DNA of 64,000 nucleotides, taken from NCBI GenBank assembly GCA_019321725.1, contig CM033110.1, forward strand, positions 17,353,278 to 17,417,277, written 5' to 3'. The stretch is from Paulownia fortunei. Lineage: Eukaryota; Streptophyta; Magnoliopsida; Lamiales; Paulowniaceae. The stretch's first letter is position 1; every line of letters starts with the position of its first letter. The notes below the pieces were generated by a model. The model had not been told where the DNA came from, ran no database searches, and worked only from the letters and a program-made list of their open reading frames with translations. Of the stretch, positions 12,182-23,802 are shown piece by piece. The translations under genes were made by a program, and so were the position numbers.

Positions 12182-12943
12182 TTAATATGGTGTATATTGT
12201 ATGGAAAGTGGTTAATCTAGAATGCTTTAATAGCAAAATAAGAAATTCGTGTATGTTAAGTATACTTATAAAGATGCTGTTTTTATTTAAGGTATTAATT
12301 CCTCTCATTATTATAAAAATAGTTTTCAAAAAATTAACCTCCAGGATACAAAGTCTATTTTTCAAAAAATCTCAAAGTTACACTCTTTAGAATTTTTTTG
12401 GAAAAGAAATCAGAAGTATTTTATAAACTAAAAAATTATAAAAAGAAAAGAACAGAAAAAACTTGAAAGGAAATTATATTTTGTTAACTGTTTTTCTACA
12501 TAATAAAAGGAAGTATTTATAGACTCTCAATCATTGTCTCGAAATATCACAACTCTATATAGGGATATCTTTTCGTGAAAAGACACCCATTCGTTTAAAA
12601 TTTTAACTGATTTAACTGTTAAGGCCGTTTGGTTTCCCACCTATTCCATCTTTCTTTATTTCTTATAATATATATATATATACACACATATATATATATG
12701 AAGTTATTTTGGTGTTTCCTCCATAATGAGGAGAAAGCTCCACAAGTTTGATTCAACTTTTCAAACTTGGACTTATTTATACATGTAAATGAGCTCCAAA
12801 GTTCAATACAAAGACAATACCAGAAAAGTGTATGAATATGTGTGTCTAGCTAAAAATGATGCACTCAATGTGGAATGTAAGAATACAACACAACAATCAA
12901 TGTGGGACAATATTATTATATATAAATACATCAATATACAACA
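12182..12943 (-). repeat. 3' LTR of the first copia element
   Basis: Aligns with 17393-18120 through shared blocks such as TTGTATGGAAAGTGGTTAAT, CTTTAGAATTTTTTTGGA, TTTTCGTGAAAAGACACCC and AAGCTCCACAAGTTTGATTC. It contains a TA/CA microsatellite near 12669-12700. The element-outward end reads TGTTG on the minus strand. Confidence 0.88.
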
Positions 12944-12956
12944 ATCCCCCACTTAT
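12944..12956 (-). other. Polypurine tract of the first copia element
   Basis: The plus strand ATCCCCCACTTAT is AAGTGGGGGAT on the element strand, immediately before the 3' LTR beginning TGTTG. This is the usual plus-strand primer site of copia elements and fixes the LTR boundary. Confidence 0.8.
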
Positions 12957-13479
12957 TTACATATAATAATAAAAATAAATACAACTTCTTTTACATAGTG
13001 AATAGTCATGAAGTAGACAAGCCTTTAACTTATGGTTGAATATGTAACACCAAGGATACATATTCTCACTATGTACACTTTCATGCTCCTTTTGTTCTTA
13101 GTAGCACCTTTGTAAATAGGTCTTGTGCTAAATCCTGGTTTTAACAAGTACTCTAGATTTTACCAGGTAGTCCATAAGAAGCGGCATCTCATTTTTCTAC
13201 TTGCATAGGTAGACTTATCAAAAATGTTCATAACGCATTCCACAAATGCTATAAGTCTATTAAGGATTATAAATCCAACCTACTCTTATTATAGTAAATA
13301 AAGTGCATATATCAGATATGAGACTTTAAAAATAGTATCACCCCCACTATTTTAATATATGCACTTGAAATGTATCCAAGTTTCCATTTTGCCAATGTCT
13401 AATATTGAATTGCCTTTTTGACTCTTATACATAAGGTGACAAATGTGTGACTTGTACCTTAACATAGAGCTGATTTCAA

Positions 13480-14133
13480 TCAAGACATTGTTTTGACTGG
13501 TAAGAGTCTCATATCTCTCGTGATCTTTGTGATCCTTTCTCTGGATAAAGATTTAGTTAGTGGATTAGCTAACATTTGACTCGTAGGGAGATACTCAAGT
13601 ACAATCTTCCCTTTCTTAACCATATTTCTAATATAATTATACCTCATAGCAATATGTTTTTTATGGTTTGATACTCTCTCATTCTTTATATTATAGATAG
13701 CAGTTTGGTTATCACAATACAAAGTAGTAGGACTTTTTTTAGGATTTATGAAAGGAATCATTCTAAGAAATCTTGTAAACCATATAATATCTTTGCTCGC
13801 AATAGACATTGCTATATACTCAGATTCCACAGAAGATAAAGCAACACAAGTTTGCCTGTTAGAAGCCCAAGCGACTATGACACCATCAATAGTGAACAAC
13901 CAACCACTAATCGACTTAGAGTCAATCGTATCAGCTACCCAATTTGCATCACTATAACACTCAAGTGTAGATGAACTATATTTATAATGTAAGCTATAGT
14001 TCATAGTGAACTTCAAGTATCTAAATACTCTCTTAAGTTCCTTCCAGTGTTCTTCACTAGGATTGCTAATAAATCTACTTAATATGTCAATTGAGCACGC
14101 AAGATCGGGTCTTGTGTGATTCACCATATACAT
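13480..14133 (-). pseudogene. Copia RNase H domain and C-terminal pol
   Basis: A 217-residue minus-strand open stretch with the copia pol C-terminus: RPDLACSIDILSRF, then the RNase H block LECYSDANWVADTIDSKS, then ALSSVESEYIAMSIASKDIIW, YCDNQTAIYNIKN and KHIAMRYNYIRNMV. The acidic catalytic positions (SDAD-like, here SDAN; SVESEY; YCDN) are recognisable. It is open here but cut off from the upstream reverse transcriptase by stops and frameshifts near 14140-14240, so it is a fragment of a dead polyprotein. Confidence 0.88.
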
Positions 14134-14236
14134 GATGCTACCAATTATTTTGGCATATTCTTCTTAATTTATAGCTTCTCCGTTGTTAGGAACTAGCTTT
14201 ACATGAGGATCAAAATGACACTTACTTATTTTGCAA

Positions 14237-14969
14237 TCAAAGTAATTGAACTTCCTCAATACTTTCTCGATGTAATGAGAATGTGTTAATATAAAAGTTC
14301 TCTTTTTTAATAACTTTGACCTCTAAAATGACATCCACTGGACCTAAGTCCTTTATGTCAAATACTTGTTTCAAGTAATTTTTGGTTTCATTAACACATG
14401 TCATATTTGAACCAAAAATAAGCAGATCATCAAGATATAAAGTCAAAAACACTTTATACTCAAGAGTAACTTTAGTAAAAAACACAATTTTCTACCTTGC
14501 TACTCTTAAAACCAAACTTCTTAATTTCTTTCTTAAATTTCTTGTATCATTATCTAGGTGCTTGTTTAAGACCATACAACGATTTATTCAATTTACATAC
14601 TTTATGTTCTTTACCTTTAACAATATACGCTTTAAGTTGGTATATGTAAATTTCTTCTTCTAATTCACCATTTAAGAAAACAGTTTTCACATCCATTTAA
14701 TGAACCTCTAAGTTATAAATAGAAGCAATTGCAAATATTATTCTAATGGATGTAAATTTAGTGACAGGAGAAAATGTCTCAAAATAGTCAATTTCTTCTT
14801 TTTGACTATAACTTTTGGCTACTAATCTTGTTTTGTACTTATCAATAGTACTATCAGGTTTGAGTTTCTTTTTCAAAATCCACTTACAACCAATAGGTTT
14901 AGTGTTGGGAGGAGGATTCACAAGAGTCCATGTTTGATTATCAAGAATTGACTTAATTTCATCATCCAT
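14237..14969 (-). pseudogene. Copia reverse transcriptase (broken)
   Basis: Minus strand 14969-14697 begins the reverse transcriptase with NQTWTLVNPPPNTKPIGCKW, then DKYKTRLVAKSYSQKEEIDY and FSPVTKFTSIRIIFAIA. The frame then breaks. 14485-14237 carries the catalytic block LTLYLDDLLIFGSN (YLDD for the usual YVDD) and IKDLGPVDVILEVKV. The part between, which should hold the GLKQAPR-type motif, lies in shifted frames. It is not a working enzyme as it stands. Confidence 0.87.
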
Positions 14970-15125
14970 GGCTCTTTTCTACATGTTCGAATCTAATAAA
15001 GACATAGCTTCTTGAAAAGATTTAGGATCCTCTTCTAACATATAAGTTAACATATCATGACCAAAAAAAATTTCAATCCTACGTCTCTTACTCCTTCTCA
15101 ACTCAACAGATTTATCATTTTCATC

Positions 15126-16442
15126 TTAATTTAAATGTTCATTATTTATAGATGTTCTAACATGCACACCTGAACTAGATGCATTTTGTAAGTCAATCTC
15201 ATTTAACAAGTCATTATTAATTTCTAATTTATCAACATCTTTAAGAGTCAAATTTTCATAAAATATAGCATGTGTAGCTTCAAAAATACTATTATAACTA
15301 AGTTTAAGAAATATATATGCTTTACTAATTAAAGAATAATCAATAAATACAGACTTCACAACTTTACCACCAAGTTTTGGTCTCTTCAAAGTTGCATTTA
15401 AAACATATGCAATACACCCCCATACCTTCAAGTGTTTAATACTAGGCTTATGCCCAACCAACAACTCATATGAAGTTTTTATATGTTTCTTGTTCACTAT
15501 TCTGTTACTAATGTAACAAGAACTTAATAGTACCTCTCCCCAATAACTCATTGGTAATTTAGAGTATATTAGCATAGCACTAACCATTTCCATTAAGGAT
15601 ATATTTTTCCTTTCGGCTACTCTATTTTGTGGTGGAGTATTAGGTGCTGAAAATTCTCTAACTATACCATTTTATAAATAAAATAATATAAACTCATTAG
15701 ATAAATATTCACCACCTCTATCTGATCTTAACTTCTTGATCCTTAAATTGGTTTTATTTTCAACTTCTTCTTTGAAAGTTTTAAACTTATCAAAGGCCTC
15801 ATCCTTGGTTCTTAATAAATATACAAAAGTAAATTTAGAAAAGTCGTCAATAAATATGATAAAGTAACATTTTCCACCTCTAGTTACATGCTCTTTATTA
15901 TCACATATATCAATATAAATAAGTTCAAGTAGATCAGTTGATATAACTACACTTTTAAAAGAAGTTTTAGTCAACTTAGATTGTGTACAACATTCACAAG
16001 TATTCATAGATAAAGTACTCGAAAACTTGGGAATAAAATCACAATTCATCATGCGATTCATAGCATTCATACCAATATGTCATAATCTATAATGCCATAA
16101 ATCATGCTTCTCATGCTCAACATTATTAAAAGAATCAACAAAATAATAAGAATTAGGAATATTATTATTAATGCTCAATAAGTACATATTGTTTTTAATG
16201 TAACCTTTCCCAACAAATGATCCATTCTTAGTTATGATAACTTTTTGGGATTCAAATGCTACTTTAAAGCCATTTTCGTCCAACGTGCGGACTGATACAA
16301 AATTCTTCCTCATAGAGGGGAAATAATACACATTTTTCAAAGTTAAAATTTTGTCCAAAGTAAGAGGAAGAAACACGGTTCCTTTGTCCAAAACCTCACT
16401 GGTTGAAGAGTTGCCTATGTATACTATTTTTGCTTCTTTCAA
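15126..16442 (-). pseudogene. Copia protease/GAG-pre-integrase and integrase (broken)
   Basis: Minus strand 16442-16080 holds the region after the protease (KNVYYFPSMRKNFVSVRTLD) and the start of the GAG-pre-integrase box (LWHYRL). 16070-15672 carries CECCTQSKLTKTSFK, then the integrase core DLLELIYIDICD, FIIFIDDFSKFTFVYLL and IKKLRSDRGGEYLSNEF (catalytic Asp and Asp-Glu positions recognisable). 15593-15126 continues with NRIVNKKHIKTSYELLVGHK and the LKVWGCIAYV block. Frames change at about 16075 and 15670-15600. Confidence 0.88.
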
Positions 16443-16554
16443 CTATTTGGAGTGACATGACAAGTTGCTCCCGAATCCACCCACCAAACAGAATCTATGT
16501 TATTAACAACACATATTTTGGTAAGGACAGCAACAAGATCACTCCCCACCAAGT

Positions 16555-17374
16555 TCATTTCATCAATTTTCTTTTGCCCCTGCAATGATAACATTTCCTA
16601 GCCAAATGACCGGGTTTGCCACAAACATAGCAAGGTCTATTCTTTTTCTTCTTGGCATTTCCATTTTCATCATTCTTTGCAGAATTTTTCCTCTTCTTGG
16701 ATTTTCCTTGGTTTCCCTTGGAAGTTCTTTGAAGGTTTTTTTCTTCCACTTGATTCACACCATCATTTAACAAAGAAATCAAACCATCCCTTTTAAGACT
16801 TTCAGTTTCAATTTGGATGCCCTGAAGAAGTTCATCCAACAAAATGGATTTCTTCTTATGTTTCAGTTTCTTTTGATAATCTTTCCATGAAGGTGGAAGT
16901 TTATCAATGATGGTAGAAACTTGGAAAGTCTCGAAAATGGGTTCACCCGTATCAGCACATTCTGTTGTTATATCATTCAACTCATTCACTTGATCAATCA
17001 CAGGTTTAGTATCCACCAGCTTGTACTCAACGTACTTATTAACCAAAAATAACTTATTACCAACATCTTTATTAACGTAACTCCTTTTTATAGCATTTCA
17101 GATTTCTGCGGCAGTTTTGTGTACATGGAATACGTTGAAGAGAGTGTTGTTCAAGGATTGTAGAATGGTCCTTTTCTGCAGCCTCTGTCTTTTGTTCATC
17201 TAATGCCTCTGGATCAGTCAACTCCACAGGACATTATTGAAACACCACGTAGAATACTTTGGCAATTGTCAGTAGGTATTCCATCTTCAAACACCAGCTC
17301 TTGTAGTTCAGCCCGTTCAATCGTTCCAGTTTGTTTCCGTCATGCAATTGTGCTTTTACCAAAACAGACTCCAT
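16555..17374 (-). pseudogene. Copia gag with CCHC zinc knuckle (broken)
   Basis: Reading on the minus strand from ATG at 17374, the gag (UBN2-like) starts MESVLVKAQLHDGNKL and continues through YKSWCLKMEYLL. Two in-frame stops lie between about 17240 and 17100 (one TGA where a Trp is expected in AEIWN). After 17046 the frame is open for 163 residues and ends in a lysine-rich segment and a zinc knuckle, CYVCGKPGHLARKC (CX2CX4HX4C). This is the nucleocapsid part that packages element RNA. Confidence 0.87.
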
Positions 17375-17392
17375 TATAAGAAGTTTAATACC

Positions 17393-18120
17393 TTAAAATT
17401 ATTGTATGTTGTATGGAAAGTGGTTAATGAAGAATGTTTTACAAAGCAAAATAAGAAATTCGTATAGACTAGACATACCTATAAAGATACTATCTTTAAG
17501 GTATTAATTCCTCTCACTATAGTATAAATAATTCTCAAAGAATTAACCTCCAAGATACAAAGCCTATTTCTCAAAAAATCCCAAAGTCACACTCTTTAGA
17601 ATTTTTTTGGAGCAGATATTACAAGTATTTTATAAACTAAAAAATTACAGAAAGAAAGGAAAAGAGAAAACTCGAAGGGCTGCAGAATAAAAGGAAGTAT
17701 TTACAGACCCCCAATCATTACCTTGAAAAATCACAACTCTGGATATGGATGTCTTTTCGTGAAAAGACACCCGTTCATTTAAAATTTTAACTGATTTAAT
17801 TGTTAAGGTCGGTTGGTTTCACGTCTATTCCCTCTTTCTTTCTTTATTATAATATATATATATATATATACAAATTTAAAACTATGAAACTATTTTGGTA
17901 CTTCCTCGAGAAAGCTCCACAAGTTTGATTCAATTTTTTAAAATTGGACTTATTTATATACCTAAAAGAGCTCCAAAGTTCAATACAAAGACAATGTGAG
18001 ACAAGTGTATGAATATATGTGTTTAGCTAAAAATATTGCACTCAATTTGGGATGCAAAAATACAACAAAACAATCAATGTGGGATAATATTATTATATAT
18101 AAATATATCAATATAAAACA
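17393..18120 (-). repeat. 5' LTR of the first copia element
   Basis: Partner of the LTR at 12182-12943. Its outer end is at 18120 (AAAACA on the plus strand, TGTTTT on the element strand). Just inside, the minus strand reads AAGGTATTAAACTTC, which may be a degenerate initiator-Met tRNA primer site (compare TGGTATCAGAGC). It contains a TA microsatellite at 17851-17871. Confidence 0.86.
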
Positions 18121-18918
18121 TGATATTCTTCTTCTTCTTCCAGCTGCATTCTTATTTTCTTCTCCACCAGTCAATATAAAGGTAGGAATTTTTATTTTAT
18201 GTCATGCTTATTTTTATTTTGTATTCTAAAATTTATTCTCTAACAAATATTTGTTTCTTTGTGTCTTACCAATGGCCGCGGAATCATTAACTTTTATTGA
18301 CCCTAGGGAAGAATGTGCAAGACTTGTTATTAACTCAAGAGGCTTTTTGTTTATTTGTTATCCTGTGTTTTTTTGTTTTTTGGTATTTTTTTTTTTTGGT
18401 ATTTTTGCGAAAAAACTGGGGTAAATTTGCAAATAACCCAAATTACAATATGATTGATAATATTTGAAATTAAAAATAACACGTGATGTTGTATTCAAAA
18501 AAATACTACTTCAAATCCGATAAAGTCCACTTACACCCTCTTTTTTTGTTATTATATACCTATTAATTAAGATTTATTATATAATTATTAATTATGATTT
18601 GAATAGATACGTTAAAATGTTTCAAAAACTTTTTGAAAAACATGCTTCAATAGTAATGTTGATGTAGATGGATGCAGAGGTAAACATAGAGATAGATGTA
18701 GATGGATAGATATGTGACAGCAGATAATCCACAAAGGGACAAGGAGCGATTTCCATCGTTCCTTTTTCTATCTTCTGCTTTTTCCATTGGAAGCGCCTTT
18801 AAAGCCAGCACATTTGGCTTTGGGCTTCACAATAATTGTGCCTACAGAGCCAAAACAAATTTCACAGAAGTCTCCTCTCGGCTCTCATTTCTTAATTTTC
18901 AATCCAAGTTCCTAAACA
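18121..18918. other. Upstream region of the second NLR
   Basis: About 800 bases lie between the copia 5' LTR and the second NLR's ATG. T-runs and a GATGTAGATGGAT-type repeat (near 18659-18710) are present. A mixed-composition stretch from about 18730 to 18918 may be 5' untranslated leader. No separate gene is supported. Confidence 0.45.
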
Positions 18919-21900
18919 ATGGGAAATACGGCTTCTTCCTCCAGCAAAAGTCTGTCAAAAATTCGTCAAGAAATAATTGAATGGAGGTCCAGACCAAATT
19001 GGATCAACGACGAAGCCGAAATTCCCTGGACCGAATCACAACTTTCAGCAGTTCTTGATTATGTCTTAAAATTGGAGGGCATCAACTCCTCCCACTTCAC
19101 TGCACGGAGCACTGATCAATTCTGGCATCGCAGGTTTGAGCCTCACAATTCCAAAAAATTCTCCGAAATGGTTGAGTCTTTCACCCAAAACCTTCGGGAA
19201 TTGTTCAAGGTGCCAAAGCTTCAGCAGTTATCCGACAAGGACAAGACCCTCAAGAAGAACGAACTTATGGCAGCTTTTATCAATTTCCTTCTTCAATTAC
19301 GATATCATAGAACTGGTTCATTTGAGGGTCGAGTCGACAGTCTTAAGAAAGAGCTGAGATTTCTTGTTACCATTCTTGGGGATACAGCATTGCTAGGTGC
19401 TGAGATCGAACAAGTCCAGAATCTGTTGGCAGAGTTTGAAGCAGTGGCCAATGATGCTGGAAGACTGGTGTATTGCTTCATTTTCATTACGGATCGACTA
19501 TTCAAATCCATAACCATAAAAATCGATAAGGCCTTAGATGCTCTGTTAAAACGTATCGACCTCTTGAAAGCTAATATATCAAATCTGCTGCCGTCTATCA
19601 TCAATGCTGGTATGACTCCAAAGACTGCTGCTGTGGATTCGCTCTTCATTGTTGATTCTCTCTTTTACGATCTTGAGGATCTACTGAATCAGGATAATAG
19701 TCCGATTGTTGATGTGAAGGATCAAATCAAAAAACTGCATCAGGAGCTAATGTTTTCACTTTCTTTCCTCAAGGGTATAAAGGTGCCTCCGACATTCAGA
19801 GATCGAAGAACTGAAAGAACCGGTAATACGAATTAAAGACGTGGCATATGAAGCTGAATATTTGATCAACTCTTTTTTGGTTGGAGATGCTCCTCTTTGG
19901 TATTTCTCCATCAGGCTCCCTCATGTCATCCACAAGATTAAGCTTATTGGGACTGGGCTCCAAGAAATGAAAAAGAATTATGATATTGGAGCCTTAAAAG
20001 TTGCAAAGAATTTCAGTGCACAACTATCATTACAAGCTAAGAGAATTTCTGAGGTTGATGACATTATAGTTGGCTTTGAGGACAAGGCAACAGATATTTT
20101 AGATCAACTGGTAGGAGGAACAAAACAGCTGCAAATTATTTCCATCTTTGGGATGCATGGACTTGGTAAGACAACTTTGGCAAAGAAATTGTACAATCAT
20201 CCCTCAGTTAATGAGTGGTTTGACAAACGCTCGTGGTGCGTCGTTTCCCAGACGTATCAGAGGAAAAATCTACTGATTGACATTCTGATTAGTTCAACAA
20301 GTGAGCTTGACAAAGTCAGGATCTTAATTATGGAAGAAGAAAGATTAGCTGAACACCTTTACCAAAATTTAATGGGAAGAAGATACCTAATTGTAATGGA
20401 TGATATTTGGAGTTCAAATGTATGGGACAATTTGCGTAGATATTTCCCGGATGATGGAAATGGAAGCCGATTATTGTTCACCAGTAGGAATAAAGATGTG
20501 GCTCCACCTTATAGCATAATTTATGCACTTCCCTCTTTGTCAAATGACCAATGTTGGGAGCTATTAGAGAAGAAGTTGTTCCACAACGAACGTTGCCCTT
20601 CACAATTGGAAGGGATTGGAAAGGAAATTGCAGCAAATTGCTATGGACTACCACTTGCAGTAGTTGTTATAGCTGGAATTCTGTCAACCATGGACATGGA
20701 AAAAAGTACATGGAAAAATGTGGGAGGAAATTTAACCTCATATATTCGTGATGGCAGAAACAATTCCATGATGCAAATATTGGAACTCAGTTACAAGCAT
20801 CTAGCAGATCATTTGAAACCGTGCTTTCTTTAGTTGATAAGGCTCTGGATTGCTGAAGGATTCATAGATAAGGAAGAGAAGAGTGCAGAGGGTGTAGCTG
20901 AAGAATATTTAATGGAGCTGACTGATAAAAGCCTAGTAATAGTTTCCAAAAGAAGATCAGATGGCGGAGCCAAAGCTTGTGTTGTTCATGATCTATTGCG
21001 TGACTTGTGCTTGAGCATAGCTGAAGAAGAAAACTTCCTGAAGTTAATGGACGAGTAAGTTTACTCGCTAACTCTATCCATTTTCCCATTCAAACGTTTT
21101 GTCTCTGCTTTGGCTTACTCTTGACATGCACTATTGTGGTGATAACATAGATTAGGTGACGGCTCTCATTTTCTTCTTTTTTCAGTAACTACTCAATATA
21201 TGAGAAACACCACCGCCTGTGTGTCCATACTTCTCAAGCTTCGTCTCAATTTTTGCGACCTTTTTTTGGCCTGCATGTTCGTTCTTTCTTTGGCTGTCTT
21301 CTGGACTCAACATCTGATTTTCTCAACATGAAATTACTCAGAGTCTTGGATTTGCAGAACACCAGGCTCAGCCATGGTGATTTGGACGCAATTAAACTTC
21401 TAGTTCACTTGAGATACTTGGCTGTTAAGTATATGCCGGCATCAATAGGCAGCTTTGTGAACCTAGAATTTCTTCTTGTGAAGACATCAAGGATAGTAGA
21501 TATACCCTCGATAATTGTGAAAATGATGAAGTTGAGATACCTTCACTTAACCCCCCTGGCAATTTTTGACAAAGATTGCAATAGCTCCCAAATCAATAAC
21601 CTAGAATTTCTTTCCAATGTTAGCATTAGCAAGCACGAGGATGAAGAGATGTTGAAATGTTCACCCCATCTTCGCAAACTCAAATGCATATGTGATCCAA
21701 TATTGGAGGAGAAGGGGGCATATCGATATTCTGATCTGTTCTTCCTCACTCAGCTTGAATCCCTCAAAATGACCACCTTCCACGGACGTGAGATGGCCGA
21801 GATTAGCCTCCCGTCCAATATCAAAAAGCTGACTCTAGATGGCTTGCACTTGCCTTGGGAAAAGATATCGATAATTGGGAGATTGCCAAACCTTGAGGTT

Positions 21901-22236
21901 CTCAAATTAGCATATAATGCCATTGTGGGAAAAACATGGGACACAAGAGACGACGAATTCCAGCAGCTCAAATTCTTGAAGCTGCACAACTTAGAACTTG
22001 CTCGATGGAATGCCTCCTCCAGCGAACATTTTCCCAGTCTTCAACGATTGGTCTTGCGTGATTGCTACAATCTGAAAGAGCTTCCTTGTGAAATCGGTGA
22101 AATTGCAACGCTGCAGTCGATTGAAGTAGAATTCTGTCCAAAAGCAGTGGCGAAATCTGCTAGAAAAATTCAACAAGAACAACGCGACATGGGAAATGAA
22201 GAGCTTAGGGTCATCATCAGGAACATTCGCAGATAG
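18919..22236 (+). pseudogene. Second R1-type NLR, disabled by a frameshift and a deletion/stop
   Basis: Close relative of the NLR at 1-3108, with the full N-terminus. ATG at 18919 gives MGNTASSSSK, then the R1 N-terminal region, a coiled-coil part with IKDVAYEAEYLI, P-loop GMHGLGKTT (20150-20176), kinase-2 LIVMDDIW, GLPLA, VHD and LRRs. Exons are 18919-21054 and 21186-22236, with the same intron position as copy 1. There are two lesions relative to copy 1. An extra C at 19789-19790 (CCTCC for CCTC) shifts the frame to a stop at 19834-19836. A 42-base deletion after 20832 removes FGAFPED and following residues (RNBS-D) and fuses TA to G, making TAG at 20831-20833. The three open pieces are 18919-19836, 19841-20833 and 20834-21054 plus exon 2. 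A sequencing error could explain the first lesion but not easily the second. Confidence 0.9.
21055..21185 (+). other. Intron of the second NLR
   Basis: 131-base intron, GTAAGT donor and TTTTTTCAG acceptor, at the same codon (GA|T) as the intron of the first NLR. Its sequence resembles the other copy only near the junctions. Confidence 0.85.
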
Positions 22237-23802
22237 ACGAGACATGTAAGAGCTCACAGCTTCTACATATAAAAATGGAGCTTTTGCATTGCTTTTTCTG
22301 TGTCTTTTCTTTGTTTCCCTCAATGGTACTTTGAGAAAATAAAATATCATAAACATTTGTTGTGTCTTTCCCGCCTGACAGGTTTGATGATGATGATATT
22401 CCTCATGCTTCGACCTTGGCAGCTATGAAGCAGTACCCTATGCTGAAAAAATGATCATCTCATGAATTAAACTCCTCCGCTGGCTCTTAAAGTGCTTTAA
22501 TCTAGTAGTTTTACTACTACAACTTAATATACGTGGCTATTTTTGAACTTTATTTAGCAGAAATCTATCTCATTTGGATCCAAGGTAAGGAACTACGAGT
22601 GCATTATACACGAACATCTACTCAACATGAATCCTATCAAATGGAGATATGTATTTTCTATTGTCCCCATGTTTAAATCAGTATTAAATTATTTTTTTAT
22701 ATTATAATTAAAAATAAGTTTACCAACAATGAATACTTTAGGAAGTTTTCCTTTTATACTTTTTTTTTTTCATCAAAATCTTTTATTACAAATTATATTA
22801 CATTTTTATTGCATTACACTAATTGTCTGGCTAGAAAATTGACAACTAACCATTTATTTAGATTCCGTAGAATAGTTCAGTTGGTTAGTAAGCGGCTTAT
22901 TAATTTGCACTTATCATGGCATTTACGAGCTTAATTGCAAAATCATTCCTCTAATTAGGGGTTGGCAAAAGTAACTATTTCGCATATGATCAGAATAAGT
23001 TGGGTGCATTCTTGTTATTATTTTAAACAATTTGATTCTTATTATTCTTTATATCAATTAATTTATGGCTAAAATAAGTTTTCATACAACTATATCGTAG
23101 AAGTTTCGTAGACAAAACTATATCATAAAAGTTTCACAGAATTTTTGTTTTTCGGTTTTTTTCTTCACATGGTTCAACAATTTCATTTGTACATAGGAAG
23201 TTAGGAGTTATACTATGCGAAAAAAACTTAACCGTTAACTGTTTCAACCACCAACTATAGGCGTCAATGTAGGATGTTCCTCAATTTAGGCAATACCGTG
23301 TAGTAATGATGAGTAACTACTGCCATAGAAAAAATGCGTGTAATAAAACTAACACGAAATGTACACGTGATAAATAACAATTAGTTAAATATCTGCACAT
23401 CCAATATTGTTCTTTCACCAATCTTCATCGTCAAAACCTTGTGCATGCGCTGAAGGCTTCTTGTGATCTGGCCCTTTAACCTCATTCCAGACCTCCATTT
23501 TCCTATCTAAATTCTTGAGGCTTACAGGGCTCAATAAATAATCATGACAGTAAGAATTCCGTTTGTTTGATCAGACAGCCTTCCTTCTGCATTGATTGAT
23601 TACAAGAAACGCATTACATTACAAGAATTCAAACATGCTACTCACATTTCTTTCTTGGTAATCATGTCTTATCCTGATGAACTTTTTCTTGTTTTTGGAA
23701 CAAAACAGGAATAACACATTTGTCATATACCATCAATTCATCAATTCTTTCCTCCATTTCTCATCATATTCTCGTCCTAAATCCATTCATTGAATTCAAA
23801 AA
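22237..23802. other. Spacer between the second NLR and the DUF569 gene
   Basis: AT-rich, no supported gene. A GTAAGA at 22248 and a CTGACAG at about 22374-22380 could bound an intron in the NLR 3' untranslated region. The following open stretch FDDDDIPHASTLAAMKQYP is short and lies after the NLR stop. The last 200 bases, less AT-rich, probably include the promoter and leader of the next gene. Confidence 0.4.

Larger units (their letters stand above)
12182..18120 (-). mobile_element. Ty1/copia LTR retrotransposon, degenerate, minus strand
   Basis: Two LTRs in direct orientation flank an internal region whose minus strand reads gag, protease region, integrase, reverse transcriptase and RNase H in copia order. 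The 3' LTR is about 12182-12943 and the 5' LTR about 17393-18120. A polypurine tract (AAGTGGGGGAT on the minus strand) abuts the 3' LTR. The LTRs differ by many substitutions and small indels and the coding frames are broken many times, so the insertion is old. I could not find a matching target-site duplication (TGATA follows the right end), so the left boundary is accurate to perhaps 10 bases. Confidence 0.92.

Noticed and set aside
13748..13957. Plus-strand open frame inside the copia RNase H region
   Set aside because: Antisense shadow of a well-recognised RNase H domain.
18919..21054. Reading the second NLR as two or three separate short genes
   Set aside because: The pieces align end to end with the intact paralogue, with the breaks explained by a 1-base insertion and a 42-base deletion.
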